Positions 8,162 to 16,939 of a stretch of 64,000 nucleotides of DNA are shown piece after piece. Numbering within the stretch: the first letter of the stretch is position 1; each line of letters opens with the position of its first letter. The position numbers were made by a program, and so were the translations under genes. The notes beneath the pieces are model-generated. The model saw only the letters and a program-made list of their open reading frames with translations. It had not been told where the DNA came from and did not search any database. Source of the DNA: Halomonas sp. TD01 (lineage in GTDB: Bacteria > Pseudomonadota > Gammaproteobacteria > Pseudomonadales > Halomonadaceae); the NCBI RefSeq assembly GCF_923868895.1, contig NZ_OV350343.1, forward strand, positions 2,418,001 through 2,482,000, in the 5' to 3' direction.

Positions 8162-9394
8162 ATGATCAACAGTAAAGATTTGCCTGCCCTGGTTACCGGC
8201 GTGATGGCAACCTTGGCAGGAATAGGCATCGCCCGCTTTGCCTACACACCGCTATTACCGGCGCTGATTCAAGAGGGATGGTTTACCGCCAGCCAAGGGG
8301 CTTACCTGGGGGCCGCCAATCTTTTGGGCTACTTTATCGGTGCGCTTTCTGCTCACGCGCTGAGTGAGCGCTTTCCAGTTCGCGCAGTGTTGGCGGCAAG
8401 TTTCGTGGCGATTGCTCTGAGCTTTTTTCTCTGTGCTGGGGCTGGCAGTTTCAGTTGGTTCTTCTTTTGGCGATTAGTCTCAGGTATTGCTGGCGCTATT
8501 CTCATGGTGGTTGGCCCATCGATGGCTCTGTCGGCAACACCCCCTGAAAGGCGAGCCGGTGTCGGTGCCCTGGTTTTTACTGGCATTGGTCTTGGTGCAC
8601 TGCTTTCAGCATCGGTAGTGCCTATGCTTTTGGAATTAAGCCTAACAGCGACTTGGGGGGCGCTTGGTCTGCTCTGCATCTTGGCGGGGTTGGTAGGTGT
8701 CCGTGGTGTCACGCGACTGGCTTCACCCCCGGTGACAGGTAACGAAGGGGCGGAGAGTCAGAAAGGGTATTCAGGGGTAAAGGTCGCCGTGCTACTGGTA
8801 ATTGGTGCGTATGCCCTAGACGCCATCGGGTTTGTTCCTCATACCGTGTTTTGGGTGGATTATCTCGCCAGGGAAAATGCGCTAGGCAATCAAGCGGCTT
8901 CTCTACAGTGGGGCATTTTCGGCTTGGGTGCCGTGTGCGGGCCGCTAATAGTAGGAGCATTGGCGCGACAAGTAGGCTGGCACCATGGCCTAACCATCGC
9001 CTTTTTAGCCAAGGCTGCCGCTGTATCCCTACCCGTATTTTCTCTCGCACTTGCTAGCCAGTCAGTTTCCTCGTTTGTAGTGGGCGCGATGATCCCTGGC
9101 ATTGTGGCGCTGACCTCTGGGCGACTTGCTGAATTAGTCGGTCCCATCGCCCACAAAAAGCTCTGGGGGCAAGCAACCGCCGCCTTTGCTGCCGCTCAGG
9201 CGCTTTCTGGCTACGCAATGTCTGGGCTATATGTGGCGTGGGGCACGTACTCACCGCTATTTGCGATTAGCGGCTTGATGTTGGTAGGCGGCTTTGTGCT
9301 GGTACTGCTTAGCCGTGGCGTGGAGCAGCGTCATATTCCTCTCTCTACTGTTCCTCTCACTACTGTTTCTCTCACTACTAAGAAACGGAGGTAA
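8162..9394 (+). CDS. MFS transporter, YbfB/YjiJ family
   Basis: This 410-residue protein has about 12 hydrophobic segments. It opens with LAGIGIARFAYTPLLPALI, the hallmark of the YbfB/YjiJ group of major-facilitator proteins. Members are putative exporters or sugar/drug transporters of the inner membrane. AAGGA sits 6 nt before the ATG. It is divergent from a LysR regulator and ends 2 nt before the glutathione S-transferase ATG, so the two are surely co-transcribed. The C-terminal 20 residues are odd: a 15-bp unit is repeated three times at 9338-9382, giving PLSTV-PLTTV-SLTT. Confidence 0.88.
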   Translation: MINSKDLPALVTGVMATLAGIGIARFAYTPLLPALIQEGWFTASQGAYLGAANLLGYFIGALSAHALSERFPVRAVLAASFVAIALSFFLCAGAGSFSWFFFWRLVSGIAGAILMVVGPSMALSATPPERRAGVGALVFTGIGLGALLSASVVPMLLELSLTATWGALGLLCILAGLVGVRGVTRLASPPVTGNEGAESQKGYSGVKVAVLLVIGAYALDAIGFVPHTVFWVDYLARENALGNQAASLQWGIFGLGAVCGPLIVGALARQVGWHHGLTIAFLAKAAAVSLPVFSLALASQSVSSFVVGAMIPGIVALTSGRLAELVGPIAHKKLWGQATAAFAAAQALSGYAMSGLYVAWGTYSPLFAISGLMLVGGFVLVLLSRGVEQRHIPLSTVPLTTVSLTTKKRR

Positions 9395-9396
9395 TA

Positions 9397-9999
9397 ATGC
9401 AACTCTTCCTGAACGCGACCTCACCCTATGCGCGCTTAGCGCGGATTTTCTTGCTGGAGAAAGGCCTGGCAGACGACGTTACATTGCGCTGGTGCGATCC
9501 CTGGACCGACGACCAAGCGCTGCTAGCGGTTAATCCCGCCGGGCGAATCCCAGCGCTCGTGACTGACGAAGGTGCGACACTTAGTGAGTCGATGTTGATT
9601 GCTGTTTATCTTGATAGCGTCAGTTCTAGCTTGCCTATGATTCCCCAATCCCGATTAGCGGATGTATTGCACCTGGCCGGGCTCGGTCAGAATCTTATGG
9701 ATGTTGCGTTTACAACCGTTATCGCCAGAAAACATTATGGTGCTGAGATTGATTACAGTGAGCTTGGGCGAAGGCGCCAGCGAGCCATGCAACGAATAGT
9801 GGAACAACTGAACAGTGAGCTCCACGAAAGTCAGCTGGCGCCGTCGATTACTCTTGGTGAAATTGCCTGCGCTGTTGCGCTAGATTACTTGGCCTTCAGG
9901 CTGCCAGAAGTGCACTGGCAGGAAGCGTACCCACAGCTCAAAGCATGGCATGCCGCAGTAATTGCTAGGGATAGTTTTCAACAGACAGCATTTATGTAG
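9397..9999 (+). CDS. glutathione S-transferase family protein
   Basis: This 200-residue cytosolic protein has the N-terminal thioredoxin-like half (LFLNATSPYARLARIFLLEKG, then NPAGRIPALVTDEGATLSES, the cis-Pro and ES glutathione-binding segment) and an all-helical C-terminal half. The SPYAR segment puts a Ser or Tyr at the catalytic position. GGAGG lies 6 nt upstream of the ATG, just behind the MFS stop codon. Together with the LysR and MFS genes it suggests a conjugation-and-export pathway for some electrophile, which is an inference. Confidence 0.87.
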   Translation: MQLFLNATSPYARLARIFLLEKGLADDVTLRWCDPWTDDQALLAVNPAGRIPALVTDEGATLSESMLIAVYLDSVSSSLPMIPQSRLADVLHLAGLGQNLMDVAFTTVIARKHYGAEIDYSELGRRRQRAMQRIVEQLNSELHESQLAPSITLGEIACAVALDYLAFRLPEVHWQEAYPQLKAWHAAVIARDSFQQTAFM

Positions 10000-10007
10000 C
10001 CGCCCCC

Positions 10008-10117
10008 GTGGGTGCGCTGACGCTTACGCCGCGCTACGACATATTAAAATTCAATAGCTTGGGTTCTGTAGCGCGGCGTAACGAATCCTGTGAGGGACGA
10101 GCAAATGAGGCACCCGC
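10008..10117 (-). repeat. palindromic dispersed repeat, single copy
   Basis: This element of about 110 bp is bounded by GTGGGTGC and GCACCCGC and contains the inverted pair TTACGCCGCGCTAC / GTAGCGCGGCGTAA around an AT-rich loop. It is the same element as the three copies at 41306-41702, in the opposite orientation. It lies between the converging GST and trpI genes. A separate GC-rich hairpin (GGAGGC-GCA-GCCTCC, 10122-10136) follows and may end transcription from either side. Confidence 0.8.
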
Positions 10118-10152
10118 GAATGGAGGCGCAGCCTCCCAGCAAGGCGCCGTTC

Positions 10153-11046
10153 TCACCCTTTAAGCACCTGCTTAAACCACTCTGCCAGTGGCTCGCTGCG
10201 GCGAACGTTGGCGTGTTTAGGTAGCAACAGGCAGAGCTGCGCGGGCGTTTCGATACTTCCCCACGGGGCGACTAATCGCCCGCTGCTCAAATCATCCTCT
10301 ACTAATAGTTTAGGTGCGATGGCGACACCCAAACCGGCCACGGCTGCTTCAATCAAATAGTAAAGATGGGCAAAGCCTTGGCCCTGCTGAAGGGCGTCCT
10401 CCAATGCACGTTGCTCCAACCCTTTAGCATTGGCCCACTGTGGCCAGGCCTGAGGCCGCGAAGCGGTCACTAACAGCTTGTTAGCAAACAGCGATGCTGG
10501 TTTGGCGGAATCGATTTGCGCTGCCAGCGCTGGGCTCACCACTGCACAAATCTGTTCGGGCATCAGCGGTATAACCGCCATATCGGCAGGCCAGGGCGGT
10601 TCAGTAAACGCCAGGGTAGCGCTGGCATCACTAGGCTTACCGAGCTGTTCAGTGTCACTCACCACCACCTGCAGTTTTAGTTCGGGTAGCTCACGGTGAA
10701 GACGATCAAGCCGAGGAATCAGCCAACGCGCTAGCAGGCTGCCAGGGCAGGCCAGGGTAAAGGGTGTCTCTTCCACTTCATGCTTGAGCGCTGCGCAACT
10801 ATCACGCAGTCGTGAGAACGCCTCGCCCACGCCGCTTTGCAACTGCTCACCGTGGTGAGTAAGCACCAACCCACGCCCCACTTTGGCAAATAGCGCCACA
10901 CCAAAATGTTCATCCAGACTTTTTAACTGGCGGCTAACCGCACCATGGGTAACGTTGAGCTCATTTGCTGCAGCGGTCACGCTGCCTAGCCGAGCAGTCG
11001 CTTCAAAGGCACGCAGGGCGCTTAATGGTGGCATGCTGTGTTGCAT
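10153..11046 (-). CDS. trpI: LysR-family activator of trpBA (TrpI type)
   Basis: This 297-residue protein has the GcvA/TrpI-type N-terminus (PPLSALRAFEATARLGSVTAAANELNVTHGAVSRQLKSLDEHFG), followed by a LysR effector domain. TrpI of pseudomonads activates trpBA in response to indoleglycerol phosphate and is divergent from trpB, exactly as here. The start at 11046 is chosen because AGGAA lies 6 nt upstream. The open frame extends to 11109, but the extra residues do not resemble the family. The 14-bp segment carrying the Shine-Dalgarno is duplicated in tandem (11047-11074). Confidence 0.82.
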   Translation of the reverse strand: MQHSMPPLSALRAFEATARLGSVTAAANELNVTHGAVSRQLKSLDEHFGVALFAKVGRGLVLTHHGEQLQSGVGEAFSRLRDSCAALKHEVEETPFTLACPGSLLARWLIPRLDRLHRELPELKLQVVVSDTEQLGKPSDASATLAFTEPPWPADMAVIPLMPEQICAVVSPALAAQIDSAKPASLFANKLLVTASRPQAWPQWANAKGLEQRALEDALQQGQGFAHLYYLIEAAVAGLGVAIAPKLLVEDDLSSGRLVAPWGSIETPAQLCLLLPKHANVRRSEPLAEWFKQVLKG

Positions 11047-11074
11047 AGTTTTTCCTGCATAGCTTTTCCTGCAT
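11047..11074. repeat. 14-bp tandem duplication in the trpI leader
   Basis: AGTTTTTCCTGCAT and AGCTTTTCCTGCAT stand side by side with one mismatch. On the trpI strand each unit carries ATGCAGGAAAA, so the ribosome binding site and a decoy ATG are both doubled just upstream of the trpI start. Confidence 0.7.
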
Positions 11075-11199
11075 GGTTTGTGCTGTGTTAACAGTTGACC
11101 ATATCTCACATGTTGCAGCCATCTTATCGATTTTTATCCCCGCCTGCCTGCGCTACCTTCAGTGCATTCCAAAATTCTATACCGCACTCAGAGGTCGTG

Positions 11200-12417
11200 A
11201 TGAATCAATTCGTGAACCTGCCCGATGCCAACGGACTATTTGGCAGCTTCGGCGGCCGCTTTGTCGCTGAAACACTAATGCCGCTCATTTTAGAGCTCCA
11301 AGACGAATACGCTGCTGCTAAAAATGACCCCGAATTTCAGCGCCAGCTCGCCTACTTCCAAGGAGATTACGTGGGGCGGCCAAGCCCGCTCTACTTCGCT
11401 GAAAGGCTGACCGAACACTTCGGCGGCGCGAGTATTTATCTCAAGCGCGAAGAGCTAAACCACACTGGCGCGCACAAAATTAACAACTGCATCGGCCAGG
11501 TACTGCTGGCCAAGCAGATGGGTAAAAAACGCATCATTGCTGAAACCGGCGCGGGCATGCACGGGGTGGCCACCGCCACGGTGGCGGCACGCTTTGGCCT
11601 GCCTTGCGTCATTTACATGGGCGCGACGGACATTGAGCGCCAGCAGCCTAACGTTTTTCGCATGAAACTGTTGGGTGCGGAAATCGTGCCGGTCACTTCA
11701 GGCACAGGTACCCTCAAAGATGCCATGAACGAAGCGCTGCGCGACTGGGTGACCAACGTTGATGACACTTTCTACATTATCGGTACCGTGGCTGGGCCGC
11801 ATCCATACCCTGCCATGGTGCGCGATTTTCAAGCCGTGATTGGCCATGAAACCCGCAGTCAAATGCTCGAAAAGCAGGGCCGCTTGCCGGATTCACTGGT
11901 CGCTTGTGTCGGCGGGGGGTCTAATGCAATGGGGCTGTTCTATCCCTTCATCAACGATCCAGACGTCAAGATGATTGGCGTTGAAGCGGGCGGCAAAGGC
12001 GTTAAAAGTGGCCTGCATGCGGCCAGCTTGAACGGCGGCACGCCAGGAGTGCTTCACGGCAACCGCACCTACCTGCTGCAAAACGAGGATGGCCAGATTA
12101 TTGATGCCCACTCAATTTCAGCGGGGTTAGATTACCCCGGTATCGGCCCAGAACACGCATGGCTCCACGAGCAGGGGCGGGTAGAGTACGTTTCCGCCAC
12201 CGACGACGAAGCGCTGGAAGCCTTCCAGATCTGCTGCCGCCAGGAAGGCATTATTCCAGCCCTCGAAACTGCCCACGCCCTGGCTGAAGTCGCCAAGCGA
12301 GCACCTACGTTGCCCCGCGATCACCTAATGGTGGTCAACCTAAGTGGGCGGGGTGATAAAGACATGATGAGCGTGGCCCACCACCTGGGTGACAAATTCG
12401 GCGTTAAAAACCTATGA
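11200..12417 (+). CDS. trpB: tryptophan synthase beta chain
   Basis: TrpB condenses indole with serine using pyridoxal phosphate in the alpha2beta2 complex. The 405-residue protein shows [12 protein letters not shown] at the N-terminus, the PLP-lysine motif [29 protein letters not shown], the PLP-phosphate loop [10 protein letters not shown], and a C-terminal NLSGRGDKD. The frame opens further upstream at 11095, but the ATG at 11200 has GAGG 5 nt ahead and begins MNQFVNLPD as in the family. trpA follows at once. Divergent trpI and a TTGACC (11095-11100) in the intergenic region point to an activated promoter. Confidence 0.97.
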   Translation: MNQFVNLPDANGLFGSFGGRFVAETLMPLILELQDEYAAAKNDPEFQRQLAYFQGDYVGRPSPLYFAERLTEHFGGASIYLKREELNHTGAHKINNCIGQVLLAKQMGKKRIIAETGAGMHGVATATVAARFGLPCVIYMGATDIERQQPNVFRMKLLGAEIVPVTSGTGTLKDAMNEALRDWVTNVDDTFYIIGTVAGPHPYPAMVRDFQAVIGHETRSQMLEKQGRLPDSLVACVGGGSNAMGLFYPFINDPDVKMIGVEAGGKGVKSGLHAASLNGGTPGVLHGNRTYLLQNEDGQIIDAHSISAGLDYPGIGPEHAWLHEQGRVEYVSATDDEALEAFQICCRQEGIIPALETAHALAEVAKRAPTLPRDHLMVVNLSGRGDKDMMSVAHHLGDKFGVKNL

Positions 12418-12437
12418 GCGTGCACAAGGAGCTTTCC

Positions 12438-13277
12438 ATGAACCATCCTTCTCGCCTTGAGCAATGTTTCGCAGCGCTCAAACAGCAAAATCGCCCAGCC
12501 CTGGTCAGCTACCTTACTGCAGGGGACCCAGATGCCGAGACTTCTCGCCGCCTGCTGCATGGGCTACCAGAAGCAGGAGTGGATATCATCGAACTTGGCA
12601 TGCCGTTCAGTGATCCCATGGCCGATGGGCCCGCGATTCAAAAAGCCGCGCTGCGTGCCCTGGAAGGCGGCCAAACCCAAGTTAAAACGTTGGAAATGGT
12701 GCGCCGTTTCCGCGAACAGAACAGCACCACACCAATCGTACTGATGGGCTACTACAACCCTATCTACTGCTATGGCGTTGAGCGCTTTCTTTCTGATGCT
12801 GCCAGCGCTGGGGTAGATGGGTTGATTGTGGTGGATTTACCCCCCGAGCATGACGAAGAGCTCTGCCAGCCAGCAGCTCAGCACGGCATTGATTTTATCC
12901 GGTTGGCCACCCCGACTACCGATGCCAAGCGGTTGCCCAAAGTGCTGGGTAACGCCTCTGGATTTATCTACTACGTATCTGTCGCGGGCGTAACGGGTGG
13001 CAGTGCACCCACACCAGCGCGGCTGGAAAGCGCGGTTGGCCAACTGCGCGAGCATACCGAGCTACCTATTGCCGTTGGTTTTGGGATTCGCACCGCCGAG
13101 CAAGCCGCCACCATTGGCCGCTTTAGCGATGCGGTGGTGGTCGGCTCCGCACTTGTTGACTGTATTGAACATGCCAACACGCCTGACGAAGCCGTTGAGC
13201 GAGTGCATAGCTTAGTCAGTGAGTTGGCTGAAAGAGTTAGGGGGTGCAGGGAGGCGAGTGAGCCACAAGTTTGTTGA
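12438..13277 (+). CDS. trpA: tryptophan synthase alpha chain
   Basis: TrpA cleaves indole-3-glycerol phosphate to indole and glyceraldehyde 3-phosphate, and the indole is channelled to TrpB. The 279-residue TIM barrel has [11 protein letters not shown], the catalytic Glu in [16 protein letters not shown], the catalytic Asp in VVDLPPEH, and the phosphate loop IAVGFGIRT. The start at 12438 has AAGGAG 6 nt upstream. An in-frame ATG at 12414 overlaps the trpB stop and could also be used. It is co-transcribed with trpB and followed by an intrinsic terminator. Confidence 0.96.
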   Translation: MNHPSRLEQCFAALKQQNRPALVSYLTAGDPDAETSRRLLHGLPEAGVDIIELGMPFSDPMADGPAIQKAALRALEGGQTQVKTLEMVRRFREQNSTTPIVLMGYYNPIYCYGVERFLSDAASAGVDGLIVVDLPPEHDEELCQPAAQHGIDFIRLATPTTDAKRLPKVLGNASGFIYYVSVAGVTGGSAPTPARLESAVGQLREHTELPIAVGFGIRTAEQAATIGRFSDAVVVGSALVDCIEHANTPDEAVERVHSLVSELAERVRGCREASEPQVC

Positions 13278-13663
13278 TACAAGCAGATTGATACAGGCAG
13301 AGTAAAAAGAACGATACGTTAAGAGAGCAGGCCAGCAGCGCCTGCTCTTTTTCGCGTCTTGCTACCAGCCTAGGAGGCGACCATTTTAGTTCATGTCCAA
13401 CGGTGAGGAATGAACACAGCAAAAATCCTCTGGTGCCTCGTGAAGGTCGTTCCCGTAGTTTCAGATGACGGTAGCGAAGTGTTCGCAGTGAACAACATGC
13501 CACTTACTCCCGACACCTCACCATTAGAATCCTTCTCGCTTGTTTGTAAATAATGTTCATTTTTCAGTGCTTGTAGCTACTTACTACCGCAGGCATTATC
13601 ACCGCTCACGGTTGCCTGCCAAAGGCGGCAACCATAAGGATTTTGTCACTTCGAGGGAAAATA
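13278..13663. other. intergenic region after trpA
   Basis: It holds the trpA terminator (13324-13352) and nothing else that is convincing. A 47-codon plus-strand frame at 13410-13553 starts with ATG but its possible Shine-Dalgarno is too close, and it resembles no family I know. The minus-strand frame across 13237-13503 is a shadow of trpA and its trailer. Confidence 0.4.
13324..13352 (+). terminator. intrinsic terminator of trpBA
   Basis: A 9-bp perfect stem (AGAGCAGGC / GCCTGCTCT) with a 7-nt loop runs into TTTTT. It is 46 bp past the trpA stop codon. Confidence 0.9.
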
Positions 13664-13984
13664 ATGGGAAAGCTCTTTTCACTGATCGTATTACTGGCAA
13701 TTGGCTATGTGGGCATCTATATCTATTACGGAGTCGCCGTAAAACAAGAAGTGCAGCAGCAGTTAGATGATCGCGGCCTATCTTCGGTGAGTGTTGATAA
13801 CGTTGAGTATGGTCTATTCGCGCCGATTAACACCTCTGCAGAACTGACAGTAACCGTTACTTACCGCGGTTCTCAGGCAGCAGTGAACATGGTGGTACAA
13901 GGGCACCCGGTGTTTTCTGATGACGTAAGCGTTGAGTTTGATGGACTTCAAGCACTGAGCTTGGGAATCGGTTTTGGGCAGTAG
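13664..13984 (+). CDS. small hypothetical protein, N-terminal membrane anchor
   Basis: This 106-residue protein has a single hydrophobic segment (about residues 4-22, LFSLIVLLAIGYVGIYIYYG), followed by a soluble part with alternating beta-type sequence (SVSVDNVEYGL, AELTVTVTYRG). The soluble part probably lies in the periplasm. I do not recognise a family. GAGGG lies 6 nt before the ATG at 13664; the upstream ATG at 13643 has no site. It stands alone between trpA and the molybdenum-carrier-like gene, and its function is unknown. Confidence 0.65.
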   Translation: MGKLFSLIVLLAIGYVGIYIYYGVAVKQEVQQQLDDRGLSSVSVDNVEYGLFAPINTSAELTVTVTYRGSQAAVNMVVQGHPVFSDDVSVEFDGLQALSLGIGFGQ

Positions 13985-14063
13985 CCTTTACAGCGTTCGT
14001 TTTCACTTACTAACACCGCGTGGCAACACGTTTGCCGCTCAATCAGAGACACGTGGCTAATTT

Positions 14064-14528
14064 ATGCTTTCCAAAATCATGAGTGGCGGCCAAACAGGCG
14101 CTGACCGAGCGGCATTGGATGCCGCACTAGCACTGGATTTCCCTATTGGTGGTGTTTGCCCAGTAGGCAGAATGGCCGAAGATGGGCCGATGAGTAGCAT
14201 CTATACCCTCGAAGAAGTGAGCGGCGATTACCGTCAGCGCAACCATAAAAATGTACAGGATGCCGATGGCACCGCCATTTTCTATGCGTCTTATCTTCAA
14301 GGGGGAACAGAAGCCACTGCACTTTTCTGTATTCAGCAATCAAAACCCTACAAGCTAATCGATATTGAGCTGATAGACCCACTGCACGCGGCGATGCTGC
14401 TTGCCGACTTTGTGCATGATCGCAACATTAGCGTCTTAAACGTGGCAGGCCCCAGAGCCAGCACTTGCCCAGTAATGTACGCGTACGTTAAGCAAGCGGT
14501 TGAGCTGGTTATTAAACAGTCACGCTAG
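14064..14528 (+). CDS. putative molybdenum carrier protein (cpYpsA/SLOG-like Rossmann fold)
   Basis: This 154-residue protein opens with IMSGGQTGADRAALDAAL, the glycine-rich nucleotide-binding loop of the family annotated as putative molybdenum carrier (PF12694), related to the LOG/YpsA nucleotide-binding superfamily. A second family segment is YLQGGTEATALFC, followed by VLNVAGPRAS. A bacterial member was crystallised as a molybdenum carrier candidate, but family members more probably bind nucleotides. It has no signal peptide. It lies upstream of a VOC protein with a 23-bp gap, so the two may be co-transcribed. Confidence 0.8.
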   Translation: MLSKIMSGGQTGADRAALDAALALDFPIGGVCPVGRMAEDGPMSSIYTLEEVSGDYRQRNHKNVQDADGTAIFYASYLQGGTEATALFCIQQSKPYKLIDIELIDPLHAAMLLADFVHDRNISVLNVAGPRASTCPVMYAYVKQAVELVIKQSR

Positions 14529-14551
14529 ACTAAGTTTAAAGGAACAAGCCA

Positions 14552-14911
14552 ATGCACCCGCATGAAAAACTTAATTACGTCGAGTTTGCAGCGAAAGATC
14601 TAGTCGCGACAAAAACGTTTTTCACGGCGGTGTTTGGCTGGGAGTTTGTCGATTACGGCCCTGAATACACAGCGTTTTCTAACCAGGGGTTAGATGGCGG
14701 TTTTTATCATGCAGATACCTGCAACCGAACTGCTAATGGCGGCGCATTGTTAGTGTTTTACAGCGCAGATATTAACGCAACGCTTGCTAAGGTAGAAAAA
14801 AGCAGTGGTGAGGTCATTCAGCCTATTTTTGAATTCCCAGGCGGCTTTCGTTTTCACTTCTTAGAACCCAGTGGCAATGAGTTTGCGGTTTGGTCAGAGG
14901 TGCTCATATAA
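14552..14911 (+). CDS. VOC family protein
   Basis: This 119-residue single VOC domain opens NYVEFAAKDLVATKTFFTAVFGWEFVDYGPEYTAF, the usual first beta-alpha-beta unit, and ends FRFHFLEPSGNEFAVWSE, with the conserved DP/EPxGNxFxVW segment. Similar proteins are often named glyoxalase-like or extradiol dioxygenase-like; the substrate is unknown. AAAGGA lies 8 nt before the ATG. It follows the molybdenum-carrier-like gene closely. Confidence 0.85.
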   Translation: MHPHEKLNYVEFAAKDLVATKTFFTAVFGWEFVDYGPEYTAFSNQGLDGGFYHADTCNRTANGGALLVFYSADINATLAKVEKSSGEVIQPIFEFPGGFRFHFLEPSGNEFAVWSEVLI

Positions 14912-14962
14912 GGTGCTACTATCGCTTCCCCTTTTAAGAACAGATTCAAGAGGATGACATAA

Positions 14963-15199
14963 GTGGCCTTTACTGATGCAGAAAGAGATGCACTTTTAAG
15001 TGTGAAAGGCGTTGGTCCCACTGTCATTAAGCGTTTTGAAGAGATTGGTATCGACTCATTTACGCAGCTGGCCGCCCGTCAAGTTGATGAGATAGCAGAA
15101 ATGGTGGCCGCCATGCTGCACACAACCTGCTGGAAAAACAGCCCTCAGGCAACGTCAGCTATTTCTGCTGCTATTGCCAGGGCGCAAGAAGGTGTGTGA
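14963..15199 (+). CDS. small helix-hairpin-helix protein
   Basis: This 78-residue protein has one helix-hairpin-helix unit near the N-terminus (LLSVKGVGPTVIKRFEEIGIDSFTQLAAR), as in DNA-binding HhH proteins and TfoX/RadC-like C-terminal domains. The start codon is GTG at 14963 with AGAGGA 8 nt upstream. The remaining part contains two Cys-rich turns but no known motif. It probably binds DNA or a protein partner, but its role is unknown. Confidence 0.7.
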   Translation: MAFTDAERDALLSVKGVGPTVIKRFEEIGIDSFTQLAARQVDEIAEMVAAMLHTTCWKNSPQATSAISAAIARAQEGV

Positions 15200-15260
15200 C
15201 ATATCGCAAATGTAGCGAGCAATCAAATCGTTAGAATGGCTAGCCTACCGTGTCAGCAGG

Positions 15261-15893
15261 CTAGCTAGCATCAAGCGGCAGCCAAACATGCTCATAGCCA
15301 ATCGATAACGCCACGGCGACCAGCAGCCCCGCCATTACCCAGTTAAAGCCCTTAACGATCCCTACGCTTTGAATACGATGGCCAACCAAACTGCCCATCA
15401 AGACATAACTGCCGGGTGCGCCAGCGGCTAATATTGCCAGCCCGAATGCCCAAACTACCAAGCTAAGCCCCTCAATACCCGCCGCAGGAAACTGCAGTGT
15501 GGCGAGGGGAAGGGTGGCAATAATGGCTTTTGGGTTAAGTAGCTGCATCACCAGCCCATCGCGAAAACGCAGCAGATGTGGGGTGTGGTCATGGTTGTTT
15601 AAATGGGTGTTTAAGTCGCTACTTAAATCAGCGCTTGAGCGGGCAATTTTTATTGCGAGATAAACAATATAGCTACACCCTAAGGCGCTCACGACGATCA
15701 GTGCCTCATCGTCGATCCAAGCGGCTCCTACCCAGCCCAATAGTAATAAGTAAGTAAACATCGCGGTGCCTACTCCCAGACAAAAACCTAGCGATTTTTT
15801 GGCTTGGCCATTGATGCCAACGTTTAAGCCCAGCAGATTTACAGGCCCAGGCGTATACATAGCGCCCAGGGCATAGGCGACGATTCCTAGCAT
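15261..15893 (-). CDS. LysE family translocator
   Basis: This 210-residue protein has about six hydrophobic segments and the LysE/RhtB opening YTPGPVNLLGLNVGINGQAKKSLGFCLGVGTA. The mid-protein segment LLNPKAIIATLPLATL corresponds to the conserved NPKA motif. Family members export amino acids or related small metabolites from the cytoplasm. It lies 42 bp downstream of the AraC-type regulator on the same strand, which suggests control by that regulator. An 8-bp inverted repeat (15239-15246 / 15258-15265) overlaps its 3' end but lacks a T tract. Confidence 0.87.
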   Translation of the reverse strand: MLGIVAYALGAMYTPGPVNLLGLNVGINGQAKKSLGFCLGVGTAMFTYLLLLGWVGAAWIDDEALIVVSALGCSYIVYLAIKIARSSADLSSDLNTHLNNHDHTPHLLRFRDGLVMQLLNPKAIIATLPLATLQFPAAGIEGLSLVVWAFGLAILAAGAPGSYVLMGSLVGHRIQSVGIVKGFNWVMAGLLVAVALSIGYEHVWLPLDAS

Positions 15894-15935
15894 GGTGAAG
15901 CCTCGTTTGTTTAATGGCAGTTCTTAAACTGGGGA

Positions 15936-16766
15936 TTAACGCGCGATATCGCGTTGGTACTGGTGGGGAGTCATGCCATAAATGCGCTTAAAACGCCGAT
16001 TAAAATGGCTAAGATCGGCAAAGCCAAAGCGTAATGCCACCTCGTTAAGTGGGGCGCCGACGTCTAGTGCAGTACGGGCCGCATTGATTCGACAGTTAAT
16101 CACGTACTGATGGGGTGTAATACCGTAATGCTGGCGAAACAAGCGCAAGAAATGGTACTTGGATAAATGCGCTGCCTGGCAAATATCATCAAGCGACATA
16201 TCGCTTTCCAGGTGAGCATGGATATACTCCTTAGCCAGACGTAGCAGGGTGTCAGGACGATTTGTGACGGGGCTAGGCTGTGAAATGCCGCCGAGTTGAA
16301 CGGTTCTCTCGATAACCCGATAAAGCGCATTTTCCTGATCAATGCAGCTACCTGTTTGGGAGGTGACCAAGCGCGCCAGTTCCAAAATGGCGTGACGCAG
16401 TTGAGCATCCTGAATCAGCGTTTGGTTGGAACGAAAATCCGTGGCATGTTCACGTCCAAGCGCATCAGCGAACAGCGGCTTGACCTGGTCCGGGTGAGCA
16501 TAAACCATCAGGTAGTCCAGTGCGTGCTTACCACCCGGTTGGCCATCGTGAACCTCCTCAGGATTGAACAGAATCACATTGCCCGGCGGGCTTTTGTGGA
16601 ACTGCCCGCCGCTAAAAAAATCCTGACGCCCAGACAGCGTTACGCCGAAAGCAAATTCCTCATGGGCGTGACGGTCATAGCTGAAGTCTTTAATCGCTGC
16701 CTGAAGCACCGTTAGTGTTGGCACATGCTGACTTTTGATGAATTGAAACCGGCTTGCATTCGCCAT
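15936..16766 (-). CDS. AraC-family transcriptional regulator
   Basis: This 276-residue protein has an N-terminal cupin-type sensing domain (YDRHAHEEFAFGVTLSGRQDFFSGG, typical of the AraC_binding fold) and a C-terminal double HTH (about 175-275: LDDICQAAHLSKYHFLRLFRQHYGITPHQYV and PLNEVALRFGFADLSHFNRRFKRIYGMTPHQY). AGGAGGG precedes the ATG by 6 nt. It stands ahead of a LysE exporter and is divergent from a DapA-like gene. This is the common layout of an AraC/LysE regulator-exporter pair that responds to the exported amino acid. Confidence 0.9.
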   Translation of the reverse strand: MANASRFQFIKSQHVPTLTVLQAAIKDFSYDRHAHEEFAFGVTLSGRQDFFSGGQFHKSPPGNVILFNPEEVHDGQPGGKHALDYLMVYAHPDQVKPLFADALGREHATDFRSNQTLIQDAQLRHAILELARLVTSQTGSCIDQENALYRVIERTVQLGGISQPSPVTNRPDTLLRLAKEYIHAHLESDMSLDDICQAAHLSKYHFLRLFRQHYGITPHQYVINCRINAARTALDVGAPLNEVALRFGFADLSHFNRRFKRIYGMTPHQYQRDIAR

Positions 16767-16939
16767 GCCAAACCCTCCTGATGAGTCACACCACCTAGCT
16801 TATGTGCTCCTGGATATCAAATGCTTGTACATAATTGCTAAGAAACCTCTGATTAACCTTGAGAGACTCTCTAGCCTCAGCAAGCAGCATCACGTATGTT
16901 AAAAGCTTCTTATCTACCCTCTTAAAAGGATCATTCACC

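Noticed and set aside
13237..13503. Minus-strand 88-codon frame after trpA
   Set aside because: It overlaps the trpA 3' end and its terminator, lacks a ribosome site and resembles no family.
13410..13553. 47-codon plus-strand frame
   Set aside because: The possible Shine-Dalgarno is too close to the ATG and the sequence matches nothing I know; kept only as a note in the gap entry.
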